DNA of 64,000 bases from Linnemannia hyalina (GCA_019671135.1 JAHRHY010000010.1:1302001-1366000), one strand, 5' to 3'; positions 1-13,426 are shown, numbered from the stretch's first letter. Numbers and translations: made by a program. Notes: generated from the sequence alone by a model not told the origin.

Positions 1-67
1 TGGAACCGTAGTTGTGGTCGCCATCGGGCTGGTGCTGGTGCTGGTGGTCCTCTAGAGTTGCTACCAT
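1..67 (-). CDS. 5' end of an unidentified gene, truncated by the left edge
   Basis: On the minus strand an ATG at 67-65 opens a frame that stays open to the window edge (22 codons) and reads MVATLEDHQHQHQPDG followed by DHNYGS. The stretch upstream (68-250) is CT-rich on the coding strand and contains a CA repeat, as in front of other genes here. The His/Gln-rich start is not diagnostic, so no function is proposed. It could also be a chance open frame, since only 67 bases are visible. Confidence 0.4.
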   Translation of the reverse strand, partial: MVATLEDHQHQHQPDGDHNYGS

Positions 68-253
68 GGTGTTTTTGAAGGGACGTAGAAGGTATGGAGG
101 CTGTATTTTATGAGTGTGAGATGAAGGTTGGAGCCAGAGCGAGAGAGTGGAAAGAGGAAAGAGGGACGTGAAAAAAGGAAAGAACAAGAAAAAAGTTTAG
201 TGCGGGCAAGGGCTTCATTTTGCTCACACCACTTTTGTTCCAACCCCCCCCCC

Positions 254-279
254 CACACACACACACACACACACACACA
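254..279. repeat. CA dinucleotide microsatellite
   Basis: A C homopolymer (about 244-254) runs into about 13 CA units. It lies in the 320-bp spacer (68-389) between the edge gene and the 3' end of the tryptophanyl-tRNA synthetase gene. Nothing else was seen in that spacer. Confidence 0.9.
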
Positions 280-389
280 TGGGAAGAATAACGATCTAGT
301 ATTTTCGTCTAAGGACCGGTTTCAAGGAAATTTTATTATGGTTATATCATGGTTGTCCTGAAAAATAGGACGGCGAGAGAAATCGAGTT

Positions 390-2479
390 CTACTTGGCAG
401 AAAGATCGACGCCCATCGAGCGAGGGGTGAAGTAGTGGTTCAAAATCTCATCCGTAACGGCAGCCTTGCGCTATTCACACCCGAGAATAATAAAAAAAAG
501 ATGTACAGTGTTGATTAGAATAAAGAAAATGATATCGAGAAGACCATACCTGAGTCAGGCAATGAAAAGTAACGGGAAAAAAAACAATTGTTGAAAAACT
601 TACAGTCTGGAATTCGCTGACAAACTTTTGGAGGACCTCAATGCAGCGCTTCTTGAGATCGCCAGTCGACAGAATACCCGCTCTGTACTCCTTCTCGATC
701 CTGCTAATCTCCTCATCATCGTCCAAGAAGAACGACAAGTACTGGAAAGGGATATCCTCCTCGGGCTTGCCGCCGTGCTCCTTGTGCAACTCCATAGTGG
801 CTCCGCCGCCAGAGAAGGCGTGACGGTTGATCTTGTTCTTGATTTGGGCCTGTGTATCAGTCATGAAGATGGCCGAGCTGTCGACCGAGGCACTCATCTT
901 GGTGCCGGGTCCCTGAAGAGCGGGGAAGAACTTAGCGTGGATCAAAGCAGGCTTGGGGTACTTGAGCTTGTGGGCAACATCGCGCGTCAAACGGAAGTAA
1001 GGATCCTGGTCAATGGCGCAAGGGATCAAGCAAGGAATGTCAGAACGATCGCCAAAGATGGCAGGGAAGGTGTTCGAGAACGAGGGGGCGGCCTGGATCG
1101 ACACAAAGTGAGACTTTCCGACGTTATCGCTGTCATTGAATCCAAAAGTCGACTTGGACTGACTGTAGGTGATGCAGCGAGAGATGCGGACGACGTTGTG
1201 GTAGAAAGCACCTCTATAAACACAAAGAAGAAAAAACGCAAAACTCGCAGGTTAGTCCATGAGATTTAATTGCATACCCCAGGCAGACAATAATAGAAGC
1301 TAATCATGGCAATCAACAAACGTACCCGACGTGCTCGAGGTTGGAAAAGATGAAGGTCTTATCGGGTTTGAAGCCGCAAGCAATGATGTCCTTGGCATTC
1401 TGGCGAGAGAAACGAATGCACTCTTCCAACTTGAGGTTGGGCTTGAACAAGAACTTTTCGTCGTCTATTGAAGTTCCCGGTTGAAATAATATGTCAGCTC
1501 TCCTGAAACAATATTGTTTTCGCCGTTTGTTGATCGTTCCTCAGAATGTCCTGTCAAACACAAACGACTTCCTGCAATGTCCTTACCGGTCAATTGGATG
1601 ACCAAGGGGCAGTCAAAGACGTCCTGGAGGTACTGGCAGAACAAGAAGGGAATCATGTGTCCCAAATGCATGCTGTCGGAGGAAGGTCCACGTCCTGTGT
1701 AAAGGTAGAAGGGCTTCTTTTGCTCATATCGATCCAAGATCCTGTTCAGTTCTCTATTGTGGATAACAAAAAAATAGGCCAAGACGCAAGATCGTAATAA
1801 GATCAGTCATTGACAACAATCGCATCCATAACCTTTGTGTCCCCACGAGAGCAAACAACAAATCGATATCTGACAACACATGAGAACACCGTGAGAGCTT
1901 TCCCTCCTACTCTACACCCTCCTACTTCCAGTTTGATTCCGATTCACGTTACCTGTGGGAGAAGAACACGCCACGACGGAGGAGGACATGGGGCTTGCGT
2001 CCAGTCAAGGTCTCCATGCGCTGCAAGACAGCCTCGTCAATGGGGCGGGTTCCAAAGGACTCGATCAGACGGTCATAGTCGATACCCATCTGCTTTCCAT
2101 CAACCACAGCTCCCTGGACGTTCCAAGGGTCAACTGTAAAACGTTCGAACAACGAAAACAATAGTGTGAATACGCCAATTGCTAACAGCTACATCATTTC
2201 ACACTAGATTCCCTTCCTGTTTAACAATACAGGCTCAGTGCTCGTACCAATTTGTTCGGCCTTCTGTTCGGTGGCGATTGTTGCGTTCTCCATGGGACTA
2301 AATAAAAAAAAATAAAGGAGTGACGAAAAAGTGTCAGGTACGATGAGCATTTATGAATCCGAGGGTGAATCTCAATCTTCCTGAGGCAGGGCTGTCCTGG
2401 TCCGGATGAATCGAGGTGTTGTTGAGAGAGAGCAAGGCACGTACGCAACGATGTCTTTTACGTCTTTGTCGGCAGACAT
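390..2479 (-). CDS. WRS1: Cytosolic tryptophanyl-tRNA synthetase
   Basis: Class I aminoacyl-tRNA synthetase that charges tRNA-Trp in the cytosol. Seven minus-strand exons join into a eukaryotic-type TrpRS: ATG at 2479 ([12 protein letters not shown]), then an N-terminal segment leading to [18 protein letters not shown], the HIGH-equivalent HLGH in [23 protein letters not shown], the KMSAS signature in GTKMSAS, then HAFSGG and a short last exon at 470-390 ending [13 protein letters not shown]. Exons are about 2479-2442, 2300-2240, 2134-1965, 1757-1589, 1465-1325, 1213-604 and 470-390. Order and spacing follow human and yeast cytosolic enzymes rather than the shorter bacterial or mitochondrial type. 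PRP22 lies upstream on the same strand, with about 215 bp between them. The family call is firm; one or two exon edges may move by a few bases. Confidence 0.93.
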
Positions 2480-2693
2480 GATGGGGAAAGGTATGAGAGT
2501 ACAGTGAGTGTATGAAAGAAAGGAAAAAAAAGTTGAGAAAGTGTAACTGAATAAATAGACAAAAGGGTTAAATCGCACGTGACTTTATTGTCATATAAGA
2601 GAAGAATGGGCTTGGATTGAGGATCGAGTGTGCATGCCCAATGAGTCAAAGAAAAATAATATTCTGTGCGGCGCAGACAGACACACAGACCCT

Positions 2694-5600
2694 CTAGAAT
2701 GTTTGGGAGACGCGGCTTCCGGTTTTGAGACGACTGAGACGCCATTCGTTCGGCTTCTCGTACCGGTTGAACAGCGGCTCGATCTTCTCCTGGCGCTTGC
2801 GGCGCGAGATCTTGTTTGCGTCCGCAACCTTGAAGAACGTTGGCGCAGCTTCCGTCAGCCATTTGGGCTCAATCGCCGTGACCTCTCGCATGTACTCCTT
2901 GGTCGTCATGACTAGTTCATGATAAATAACCCTAAAGTTTCATGAACATAAAAAGCTGCGTTAATTACCATGCGCAGAACATTCCAATATGGATCATTAT
3001 TATTCAAACGAACTGCGCGGAACGACTTTGAAAACGCATCCAACTTACCATTCAGGATTCTTGTTAAAGAGGGAACTACTCGGGTGGATGTAGACAGGCG
3101 TACCCTCGACAAGGGTCTTGTAACCTTCCTGAGGATCCTTCTTGGCAGCATGTCGGAAAAGACCTCCACAAAGGGCTCTCCTGACCTTGGTGTAGTTCTT
3201 GCCGCACGAGACAACATCCTGATTGTATCGATCCATGTATCCGAGAAGCTGCTTCCTGACATCCTGGGCACGTTTCATACCGCGCGCCTGAATGAAGTTT
3301 TCAAAGCACCAAGGGTTCGAAAACTTGGACGCCTTCCATGCGTTGTACACAGTCAAGAGCGTAAGATGGTCACCCTCTGGCTGATGGAACTTGGCCTTCT
3401 TGCTGTCGGCGAGGGCCTGCTTCTCCTTGGGGCGATGGAACACATTTTGGACACTGAGCATAGAGACGATGGTGAGAATCTCCTCCGAGCAGTTCAGATC
3501 CGTCGACAGAATCAACATCTTGGCGAGTGGGGGCTCCATAGGGAAGACGGCCATCTTGCGGCCAAGACGAGTCAACAGTCCTTCGGAATCCAATGCTGAG
3601 AGCGCGAACAGCTGCTCCAAGGCCGTCAAGAGAGTTTGGACGGGCGGTGGGTCCATAAAGTCAAAGTTGATCAGGTCGTTGATTCCCATACCCTTCAGCG
3701 TCAGCACGGTCATGGCGAGGTTGGTGCGCTGGATTTCGGGAACGGGGTTGGGCATCATTTCGTTGACATAGGCTGCCTCCGTGTATAGGCGATAGCACTT
3801 TCCTGGGCCAGTTCTTCCTGCACGACCAGAGCGCTGGCGGGCTTGAGCTTGCGAGATGGGCGTGACAATCAGAGAATCCATTCCCAGCTTGGCATCATAG
3901 GCGTTCTGCTTGACGAATCCGGGGTCGACGACGTAGTAGATTCCATCGATGGTGATACTTGTCTCGGCAACGTTGGTGGCAATGACGACCTTTCGGGCAC
4001 CTGGTGGCGTAGGCTCGAAAATCTTAGACTGCATCTCCGAGGGCAAAGCACTGTAGACTGGAAGAACGATCAGCTCGGGCACCATGGGTCCCAATGCCTT
4101 CATACGCTCATACAGGATCTCGGCTGCCGTGTCAATCTCCTCCTGACCAGTCAAGAACAGCAGGATGTCTCCAGCAGGCTCAGAAAGATGGATCTGCATA
4201 ACGGTGTAGAGGGAGGCATCCAGATAGTCCGACTCAGGGTCTCTGGTGTACAAGATCTCGACAGGGAAGGCTCGTCCAGGGATGGTGAAAATGGGACAAC
4301 CATAGAAATAGGTCGAGAACTTTTCGGCGTCCATTGTTGCGGAGGTGATGATGATCTTCAGGTCCTTTCGCTTCTTGCAGACCTGCTTCAGGAGTCCGAA
4401 CAAAACATCCGTGCTGACTGTGCGCTCGTGAGCCTCGTCCAGAATGATGACCGAGTACTGCGACATGGTCATATCGATAAGACACTCTCTCATCAGCATT
4501 CCGTCTGTCATGTACTTGATCTTGGTCTCGGGACTGGTACAGTCCTCAAATCGAATCGTATATCCAACCTCCTGTCCCAGACGACACCCAACTTCCTCGG
4601 CAACACGCTTGGCGACAGACATGGCGGCAACACGACGGGGCTGCGTGCATCCAATACGGCCGTTGGCGGTGAATCCCTCCTCTGCCAGATACTGAGCCAT
4701 CTGCGTCGTCTTTCCTGATCCTGTTTCTCCGACCACAATCAAAATTTGGTTATTCTTCACGGCGCTTACGAGCTGGGTCCGAAGCTTGAAGATGGGCAAA
4801 GACTCCCTCTGCTGCTGCATGCTCAGGTTTGTGATCCTTCCATATGTGGTTGCCTTGCCAAAAGTGTTCGCCTTCCACTCGGGGACTTGGCCAGCCTTGC
4901 CGCTGGCTGCGCTTCCTCTGAGATCCTGGGCAAAGTTGCGCTCGCCTGGCTCAGGCATGGGATCAAGCCAGGGCTTGTTGATGTCCTTAGGAACAGAGTC
5001 GTATTCGGCGTTGACCTCAGACTGACGGAGCTCCTTTCTCTCCTTTGCCAACGCTGCTCCCGAAAGAGCAGCGCGGTTCATGGTACCATCCGGTGCTTTG
5101 ACGACCTTGATAGGGCTGAGATCCAGCGCGTGGCGTGCTTGTCCCTTCAAGAACAAGGGCTCGTCATCACAAAGCTCGATATCCAGCTCCTCCTCGGCAT
5201 CCATGTTGTCAATCGTCCCAAAGTCCTCATCCAGGTCGTCTTGGCCCATTGGAATGTGAACTCCTGACGCCCTCAACTGCTTCAGCTCGAATCGCTCGGG
5301 TGATGACAAGCGCTTCAGCTTGGATGACCTTGGCTCGACATCGTCGACAATGGGGACTGCAGATGATGAAGGTCGATCGGGGTTGCGTGCTGCATCCTGA
5401 GCCATCTCCTCCTTTGTCCTGATGCGAAGATTGGGCGAGAGATCCTTTCCTGTCTTTTGGTCGACATCCCTCATGGAGAGGGACACTCTGGTGGAGGTTA
5501 CAGACATGACCTTGACTTTGACGCTTTCGTTCCTCTTGACCACATCCGAGACCTCGTTCACTCGACCGGCCGCCAACATGGCGATATGAACCATTCCCTC

Positions 5601-6480
5601 GACTTTGCCCTTCACACCATCCAGCGCAACAAAAGCGCCAAATGGTTTTGTGTTGGTGACCTTGCCAGTGTAAATCTTGTAGAGAACGGGCGCATCATCC
5701 AGCGACGACCTCGATGACTCGCTCCGCCCCCTGTAGTCTCCTCTGCGAGGGCTACGACTCCGGCTGTGCCTATTGCCATCTCTTGATCGTGAGCGAGCTC
5801 TCTTGCGTCTTGGCGAACGACTCCTGCTCCTGCTCCTGCTCTTGTTCCTTGTCTCTTGTTTGGTGCTCTCGATCATGTTTTCGAATTCAGACATAAAGTC
5901 ATCGCCTCCTGCTGCCTTCTTTTCCTTTGGTTTTTCATCGTCTGCCAACTATTATACAAAAAGAAACATAACGTCAGCACTACTGTTAAGAAGAAAAGAA
6001 CATTAAGAAATAGAAACGGAGGTTGGGCTTGTACTTGCCCATCCAGGTCTGTCAGGAATGGCCAAGCCAGGGAACTTGTGTGACTTTTCGTCTGCGATGG
6101 CGGCTTTGTCAGCGACAGTTGGCTCCTCAGCTTTTTTGTATTTGGGGTGCATGGTCCTGATAAGACGGTCGAGATTTCCAATGAAGGAAGGCGAGAAATC
6201 GCCAGCATCCTGCAGAGTGTCCTTGAAGGCGGTGTAGTCTGCGGATTTCTCGTGAACATGGATAATAAACTCGGCTATAGATCATACAAAAGGAGCATAA
6301 GTGAGTTGAATGAACTGTAGTTGTGTTGTGGCATTCAATATCACACAGGTGAGGAGATCAGAATTGCTTTTCACTATTGTAGTACTTACCGATTGACTTG
6401 TCGTCCATGCCAAGGTGGTTGAGAACCTCGTTGCGGATCTTGTTCACGAGCTCCAAGACCTCAAACTGCTCCAGATCCAT
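2694..6480 (-). CDS. PRP22: DEAH-box pre-mRNA splicing helicase PRP22/DHX8
   Basis: ATP-dependent RNA helicase that releases spliced mRNA from the spliceosome. Exons 6480-6390, 6274-6039, 5948-3049 and 2931-2694 give 1154 residues, close to human DHX8. In order: an N-terminal helical domain ([22 protein letters not shown]), an Arg/Ser-rich tract, an S1 RNA-binding domain ([16 protein letters not shown]), then the helicase core with [10 protein letters not shown] (Walker A), DEAH (ILDEAHERT), SAT (ITSATMD), a [10 protein letters not shown] motif and [16 protein letters not shown] (motif VI), and the HA2/OB C-terminal part ending in [13 protein letters not shown]. The intron between exons 2 and 3 uses a GC donor (TGG|GCAAGT at 6038); only that choice keeps the frame. 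The last exon completes the OB fold ([18 protein letters not shown]). Confidence 0.95.
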
Positions 6481-6963
6481 GGCTGATGTCTTTTTGTGTT
6501 TTTGTTGTTTTGTTGACGAGTTGAAAAGTGTGAGGGGGATGAAGGAGAAGAGGAGGGATAAATGAAGGTGAGTGATGAGGGGCGGTGCAGAGGCGAGAGT
6601 GCGTGAGTGATGTGGGTTTGGACCAGAAGGAATGCAATAGATCTTTTTTCACCAAAGGTGGCGGAGTGCTGTCTTTAAGGGGTTACATGTCATGTGATAT
6701 GGATCCACATTCGCCTCCTTATCAGGCATCGTTTTCCTTGACGACCAGTGCAGGCAGTGGTGTGCTCTCTCTCTTTTTTCTTTTTTTTTTCCCTTGCACC
6801 TCTTCTCTTTTATCCTTTGTCCATCCCACCCTCCCTTCTCTCTCTCTCTCTCTCTCTCTCTTTTTCTTCTCACATTCCCTACCTCCTTCTGCTGTGCTCA
6901 CGCTCTCTCATTCATTCATTTCACAACTCTTTACCTATCAACCTTCACTCAGAGAACTTATCC

Positions 6964-9583
6964 ATGTTCTGCATCTTCAAAGTCACTTTCCTGTCGGAGT
7001 TCAGGCGTTTCTCCGTCTCAAACGTCCACCTCGACAACTTAAAGCAAGATATTGCCAAACTCTCCTTCGAGGCCATTCACGCCAAGGTGCGCCTCTATTT
7101 CCTCTATTTATCTCTATCGCCAATCCCTTGAAGATCAAGATAACACTAGTGCTTTCTATCTCTTCACGCTTCCAGCTTCGCATTGGGGGTTGCATATGGC
7201 GATGAAGCTCGCCTGACTGGTTCTTGGTGGTGGTGGTCCACCTTGTCTCGTTTTGTTTTTTTTTCTTGTTTTTTTTCTTGTTCTTTTTCTTGTTTTTTTT
7301 TCTCTAACATCCCCTTCCTCCAACATGCTTGATTTGCTATTCATCGTTTGCTCCGCCGAGTAGATCTGCGATATGTTCAAGCAGACAAACATGACCATCT
7401 CTTACGAGGATTCGAAGGGTCTCCGCAAGACCATCAGAAACAACGCCGACGTCTTCGAGGCCATCCTCAACTTCCACAAGCTGGCTGACTCCGACGCCAC
7501 GAGCATGGTTGTCCGTCTGGATGCTGAGCTGACAAAAGCAGGTAATGTAACACACATAACTCAACTCAACTCAAAATGCCAAGACACCCTTAGCATTCTT
7601 CTGACAGTTACGACAACAACAATTCATTCATACTTCTTTAGCTGACAAGAAGGACATCACAAAGGCTTTGAACGATATCAGCCTCAATGCATCCAACGGT
7701 ATGTCACTCGGTACATCATGCAGCGCAATCATTCTCGCTCTTTACACCTCATCCCTAACGTATTTTCTATTTTCAATAGTCCACGGCACCGTCCATACCA
7801 ACGTCTACTGCGATATCTGCCTGAACACTGTCCGCGGCATCCGCTGGAAGTGCCAGGACTGCGATAACTTCGATCTGTGCCAGGGCTGCCACGGCCTTGC
7901 TGGTCTTCGCCACCCACACCACACTTTCAAGCCCATCGAGAAGCAGGAGGAGGACGCTGACAACTCTTCCTCCCGTCCTACCAACAACCGCAGCCGCGCA
8001 AACATCCTCCACCTCGCCTCCTGCGACGTCTGCTTGAACCCCATTGTCGGTGTCCGTCACAAGTGCTTCCAGTGCCCTGACTACGACCTTTGCCAGAGCT
8101 GCTTGCCCCTGGCTCACGCGCACCACAAGGGACACACCTTCATCCCCATTTCGTACCCTGGACAAGTCGATGTCAAGATCGACCAGACCCCCCAGTATGG
8201 TGTCGTATGTGACGGATGCAACAGCGACATTTACGGCGTTCGCTACAAGGTAAAATGTGTTGTTCACTCTTATTGCGTCCCTTTTTATGTACCCTCTTGG
8301 GCGTACAATCGTAGAGCAGAGCGTGTGGGAGTGTGCGATCTTGCTCATATATGGAAACGCGTGCTCCTGGACTAACTTTACACCATCCGATCCGCTGTTT
8401 ATTTTTTTCCCATGGACACAAAGTGCGGAAACTGCGCCGATTACGACCTTTGTGGAAACTGCGAGGCCCTTCCTCAACCCATCCACGACCCCACTCATAT
8501 CTTTTTGAAGATTCGCAAGCCCATTGCTCCCCGCCTGGCTTCTGTAACCCCTGTCCTGCCCAACATGTATCTCAAGGGATGGGGTAAGGCCATGAACACT
8601 CAAACTGCTCCCGCTGAGAAGAAATGCGCCTCGTCCGTGGACCAAGTGTGTCCCGCCATCTCGGTCTGCAAGCCTTCCCCCATTGTTGTCTCTCCTACCG
8701 CCACTCCTGCTTCAGGGACTTTGCCACTGTAAGTGTTATCAGATATCACTACAGCGTATTTTAAAGACATGGAAAAGGAATCTTTGTGTTCTGACATTCT
8801 TCTTTGCTTTACATAAATAGACTTCCCAAGGAGACATTGAACGGCATCTTTGTCAAGGATATCACCCTTAAGGATGGCTCGGCAATGCAGTCGAACGCAA
8901 CCTTTATGAAAGTCTGGGAGATGTCCAACTCTGGCCCTGAGGTCTGGCCCGAAGGAACTGTTTTGCAGTTTGTGGGAGGCGACAGAATGTTTACAGAGGA
9001 GGAGGAGGACGTGAAGAACCCCGAAATTAAGGTCTCCCAGGCTGGTGTTGGAGAGTACGTCTGCATCTCTGCAACCCTCAAAGCCCCGTCCATCCCTGGT
9101 CGCTATATCTCGTAAGTCTCTTTGTAATTCTTTTTGAGCGGGATATCGGATCCCATTGATATATCGCCAGGATGACTAGCTTACAAATTCATTGCTGTGT
9201 TTAGGTACTGGCGCCTGGTCTCTCCTTCCGGCGAGCGCTTTGGTCACCGTGTCTGGTGCGAGTAAGTACCACGTTATTTGGCGCGCTCAGCTAGGTCATG
9301 TTTTCAGTTATTGTAAGGTGCCATTGAGAACGAAACGACTTTATTCATTGTTTTCACTTGCTCTCCACGCGTCTTTAGTATTTTGGTGCAAGACGGATCT
9401 GCTCCTGCTGCGAAGTCGGAAAAGACCGTGACCCCTGTCGTTGTCCCCGAGCCCGTCAAGAAGATCGAAGTCAACAAAGAGGTGGAAATGAAGGAGGTCG
9501 AGAAGCCCAAGGCCATGGTTGTGGAGGAGGAGCAAGACGACGATGACTTTGTCGTTGTTGACAACGAGGAGGAGGACTTGTAA
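6964..9583 (+). CDS. NBR1-like selective autophagy cargo receptor (PB1, three ZZ fingers, FW domain)
   Basis: Eight exons (6964-7086, 7364-7541, 7642-7698, 7780-8249, 8424-8728, 8821-9111, 9205-9261, 9379-9583) give 561 residues. Residues 1-90 form a PB1-like domain (KVTFLSEFRRF, then MTISYEDSKG). Three ZZ zinc fingers follow, each with paired CxxC motifs (YCDICLNTVRGIRWKCQDC; SCDVCLNPIVGVRHKCFQC; VCDGCNSDIYGVRYKCGNC). Next is the NBR1 four-tryptophan (FW) domain (FVKDITLKDGSAM, KVWEMSNSGPEVWPEGT, YWRLVSPSG). The tail is acidic and holds DDDFVVVDNEEEDL, a good LIR/AIM match (aromatic-x-x-hydrophobic with preceding acids) for Atg8 binding. This order is that of fungal and animal NBR1. The likely role is linking ubiquitinated or specific cargo to the phagophore. 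Confidence 0.88.
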
Positions 9584-10297
9584 GAACGGGGAGGAGAGAT
9601 ACGGAATTCGAGCTCCCTATTACAGCAATCAGCACCGGACAACAGAACGAAGCAGCAAGAAAAGATAACGATTGTTTTGCTGTGGGCTCAACAGGTGAAT
9701 ATGTAAATAGCAGTGTGCATGAAAATGAAAGTAAGAAAACAAAAAGAGTTTTAGCCATTTGAATGAAAGGACGTTGATAAGATCTCCAAGAGCTGGGGGT
9801 ACCAGGCCGTGCCCTGATTAGTGAAGATGACAACAAGTTAGACTACCTTTCACGTAGATCGGAAGTAGGAAGAAGGTGAAGAAGGATGAGCGCATCAAGT
9901 TCACTCTAGACCTCTTTCGACATTTGTCCAGTAACTAGCAGCACAATGGCGTTGACGGTAGTGTTGTAGGGTGTATCCAATGTGGTGTGTGCATTTGTGT
10001 CTTTCAGCGGAGAGGCAAATGTTCGAAAGATAGTGAATGGGAAGGGAAAAATGGGACTGTCTGTCACCATGATCCTCCGTCTTCTTTCGTTCACCCTTTT
10101 CTTTCCTCTCTTCCTTTTCTTTTCCCACCTTCTTCTTTCCCCACAATACTCAACCCCCCCCCCCCCCTTTACCTCCTCGCCTCCTTTTCTTTCTCCTCCT
10201 CCACAACCTTCCTTCTCTCTTTCATTCCTGTTCATTAAAAGCATCCACTCACTCACGCTCGCTTGCATTACATTCCAATTACACACCATTACTCAAT
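9584..10297. other. Spacer between NBR1-like gene and branching enzyme
   Basis: Contains the 3' flank of the NBR1-like gene and, from about 10080, a CT-rich stretch with a C homopolymer (about 10155) directly before the branching-enzyme ATG, as expected for a fungal promoter and 5' UTR. No convincing coding region was seen on either strand. Confidence 0.6.
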
Positions 10298-13200
10298 ATG
10301 ACGACAGAGAATAGTAAAGTCACTGCTTCCAAGCAAACTGCTGCCGCTACTGAGGACGGCACAGGTGTCATTGCGCTCGATCCATGGCTGTCTCCTTACA
10401 AGACTGCCTTGCAGGAAAGGTATTCAATACCAACTCTGTCCTCACTCTTACGCTGCTTTGATGCCGTTGATACATACCTCCAAGATCGCGCCTTTCTTTT
10501 TTGATTGAGAAATGGTCCCATCGATAGTGTTGTTGACCCAAGCCATTTTTTTTTCTTCCCATGACGTGCTGTTTAGATACGCCGGATTTCAAAAGTGGAA
10601 AAAGACGATCAACGAGGCAGGAGGGTACGACAAGTTCACTCGCGGATACGAGAGCTTCGGATTCCATGTCTCTGACAAGGGTATCGCCTACCGGGAGTGG
10701 GCCCCGAACGCCACCGGCGCCTATCTCTTTGGCGAGTTTAGTAAGAACACACTCCACCCACTCTCTTTTCTACCCAATCGAAATGTGTGTGTTTGTCTTG
10801 GATGGGTGAAGAGAGGGATCATTTCTCTAACCATGTCTTCCGAATGATATGGTAATGCTCAACGAAATAGATAACTGGGACAAGTTCAGCCATCCCATGC
10901 AGAGGGACAACTTCGGAGTCTACTCGATCTTCTTGCCCAACAAACCTGACGGATCTCCTCCTATCGAGCACAACACCAAAATCAAGGCAAGCCATCATCC
11001 CTCACCATTTGCCTGTTCTACTTTTTGCTGGTGCCGTATCTTCTTCATACACCTGTGCCAGTTTCAAATGCGTGGGAGAGTAACTCTAACTGGATATTTG
11101 CTATCGCACCCTATCCTCCTCCCCCAACAGATTACCATGATTACACCCGATGGCACTCGGATCGATCGTTTGCCTGTATGGATTCATCGTGTCACCCAAG
11201 ATCTGGATGTCTCGCCCATATATGATGCTGTCTTCTGGAACCCAGCCAAAGAGTACCAATGGAAGAACAAGGCTCCTCCCAAGCCTAAAAGCCTCAAGGT
11301 CTACGAAGCTCATGGCAAGTTGCATTCTCCATAAGTTGACTGGTATGGCTAGATCGTGTGTTTATCTCTCCTCAGGAATTTAACATTTTGTGTCCGCCCT
11401 TTTCTTTTCTGTTTGAATCTATTTCGGACTCTCAGTTGGTATTGCGACAGCTGAGCCCCGCGTTGGTCAGTTCACAGAGTTCACGGCCAATGTGTTGCCC
11501 CGTATCAAGAAGCTGGGTTACAACACTATCCAGTTGATGGCTATCATGGAGCACGCCTACTACGCCTCCTTTGGTTACCAGATCACAAGTTTCTTTGCTG
11601 CCAGCAGCAGATATGGTAAGTCCACAATCTTTTCCGCTTCAAACCTTAATTGGCACCCCACCTGAGATAGAGAGTGGCAAAGCCAACCAACATGCGTCGG
11701 TATAAGAAAAAAAAAGTTTCTGGTGCTGGTGTGGATAGTTTATCAAGGGCTTGAGGAGCAAACACATCTAATCATTTGTTGTTGTTGTGTTTCTGTATCA
11801 GGCACACCCGAGGAGTTAAAGGAGCTCATCGATACCGCCCACGGTCTTGGTATCACAGTTCTCTTGGATGTTGTCCACTCACACGCCTGCAAGAACGTTC
11901 TCGATGGTCTTAACCAGTTTGACGGAAGCGATCACCAATACTTCCACGAGGGCGCCAAGGGTCGCCATGAGCTGTGGGACTCTCGCCTGTTCAACTACGG
12001 CAGCTACGAGGTGATGCGGTTCCTGTTGAGCAACCTTCGATTCTACATGGAGGAGTACGGATTTGATGGTTTCCGATTCGACGGAGTGACGAGCATGATG
12101 TACACTCACCATGGTATCGGATTTGGCTTCTCGGGCAACTACCACGAGTACTTTGGAGAAGGTGTCGATTCTGAGGCCGTCGCATACCTGATGGTTGCCA
12201 ACGACATGCTTCACGATCTGTACCCTGACTGCATAACCATCGCTGAAGGTAACCTTTTGAAGTATAAGCATGTCACAAGATAACGCCACCAAAAATGGTT
12301 CGCCCATGTTGACAAGATTGATTCCTCCTGTTATTTGTTCTTTTTAGATGTCTCTGGAATGCCTACTCTGTGCCGTCCTGTTTCGGAGGGTGGTATCGGA
12401 TTCGACTATCGCCTTTCGATGGCCATCCCGGACATGTGGATCAAACTTCTCAAGGAGAAGACGGATAGCGAATGGGACATTGGCCACATTGTCTTCACCC
12501 TCACCAACCGCAGACACATGGTAAGCCCACTGTCGATCTTCTTATCAACGGCAAATATGCGTCCTCTAGGATGATGACCCACATACATACTAATTCCAAT
12601 TACTTTGCTATTTTATTAGGAACCTTCGATTGCGTACTGTGAGTCGCACGACCAGGCTTTGGTTGGTGACAAGACGATTGCTTTCTGGTTGATGGACAAG
12701 GAGATGTACACTCATATGAGTGTCTTGACCGAGCTCACGCCCATCATTGATCGTGGACTGGCCTTGCATAAAATGATCCGGTAATATAACGGCTCTGTCT
12801 TTCTCGATCTTGTCTTTTGTAAACGTCAACCGTCGGTTCCACTGAATACCCAAGATCGTCCATATCTAATCATCCTTTTCCATTCTGGATCTCATAGACT
12901 TGTGACACACACACTGGGAGGCGAGGGATACTTGACATTCATCGGAAACGAGTTTGGTCACCCCGAATGGCTGGACTTCCCCCGCGCAGGAAACAACTCA
13001 TCCTTCCACTACGCACGCCGTCAATGGAATGTGGTCGACGACGAGCTGCTCCGGTACAAATTCTTGAATGATTTCGACGGCGCCATGAACCATGCCGAAT
13101 CCAAGGTTGGTTGGTTGGCTGCACCCCAGGCATTCGTCTCGTTGAAGCACGAGGGTGACAAGGTCTTGGCCTTTGATCGTGCGGGCGCAGTATTCATTTT

Positions 13201-13426
13201 CAACTTTAACGGCACACAATCGTTCACGGATTACCGCATTGCTGTCCCCACCCCGGGCCAGTACAAGATCTTGCTCAACTCGGATGAGGAGCACTTTGGA
13301 GGACATGGTCGTGTTAGCGCTGAAAGCAGGTACTTCTCGACACCCGAACCTTGGGGTGGTCATCAACAGTATATTCAGGTCTATATCCCTTCCCGCACCG
13401 CCTTGATCCTCGTCAAAGCCGAATAG
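10298..13426 (+). CDS. GLC3: 1,4-alpha-glucan branching enzyme (glycogen branching enzyme)
   Basis: GH13 enzyme that transfers alpha-1,4-glucan segments to alpha-1,6 branch points during glycogen synthesis. Nine exons (10298-10419, 10577-10740, 10871-10986, 11131-11314, 11436-11615, 11802-12248, 12348-12520, 12620-12780, 12898-13426) give 691 residues, close to human GBE1 and yeast GLC3. Visible are the CBM48 region ([17 protein letters not shown]), [29 protein letters not shown], region I DVVHSH, region [12 protein letters not shown] with the nucleophile Asp, region III IAEDVSGMP with the acid/base Glu, region [13 protein letters not shown], and [14 protein letters not shown]. Introns 3 and 4 have GC donors (AAG|GCAAGC at 10987; ATG|GCAAGT at 11315), chosen because no GT donor keeps the conserved reading. 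Confidence 0.96.

Noticed and set aside
4746..5267. Long plus-strand open frames across the PRP22 gene
   Set aside because: Antisense shadows of a GC-rich conserved coding exon; no family resemblance.
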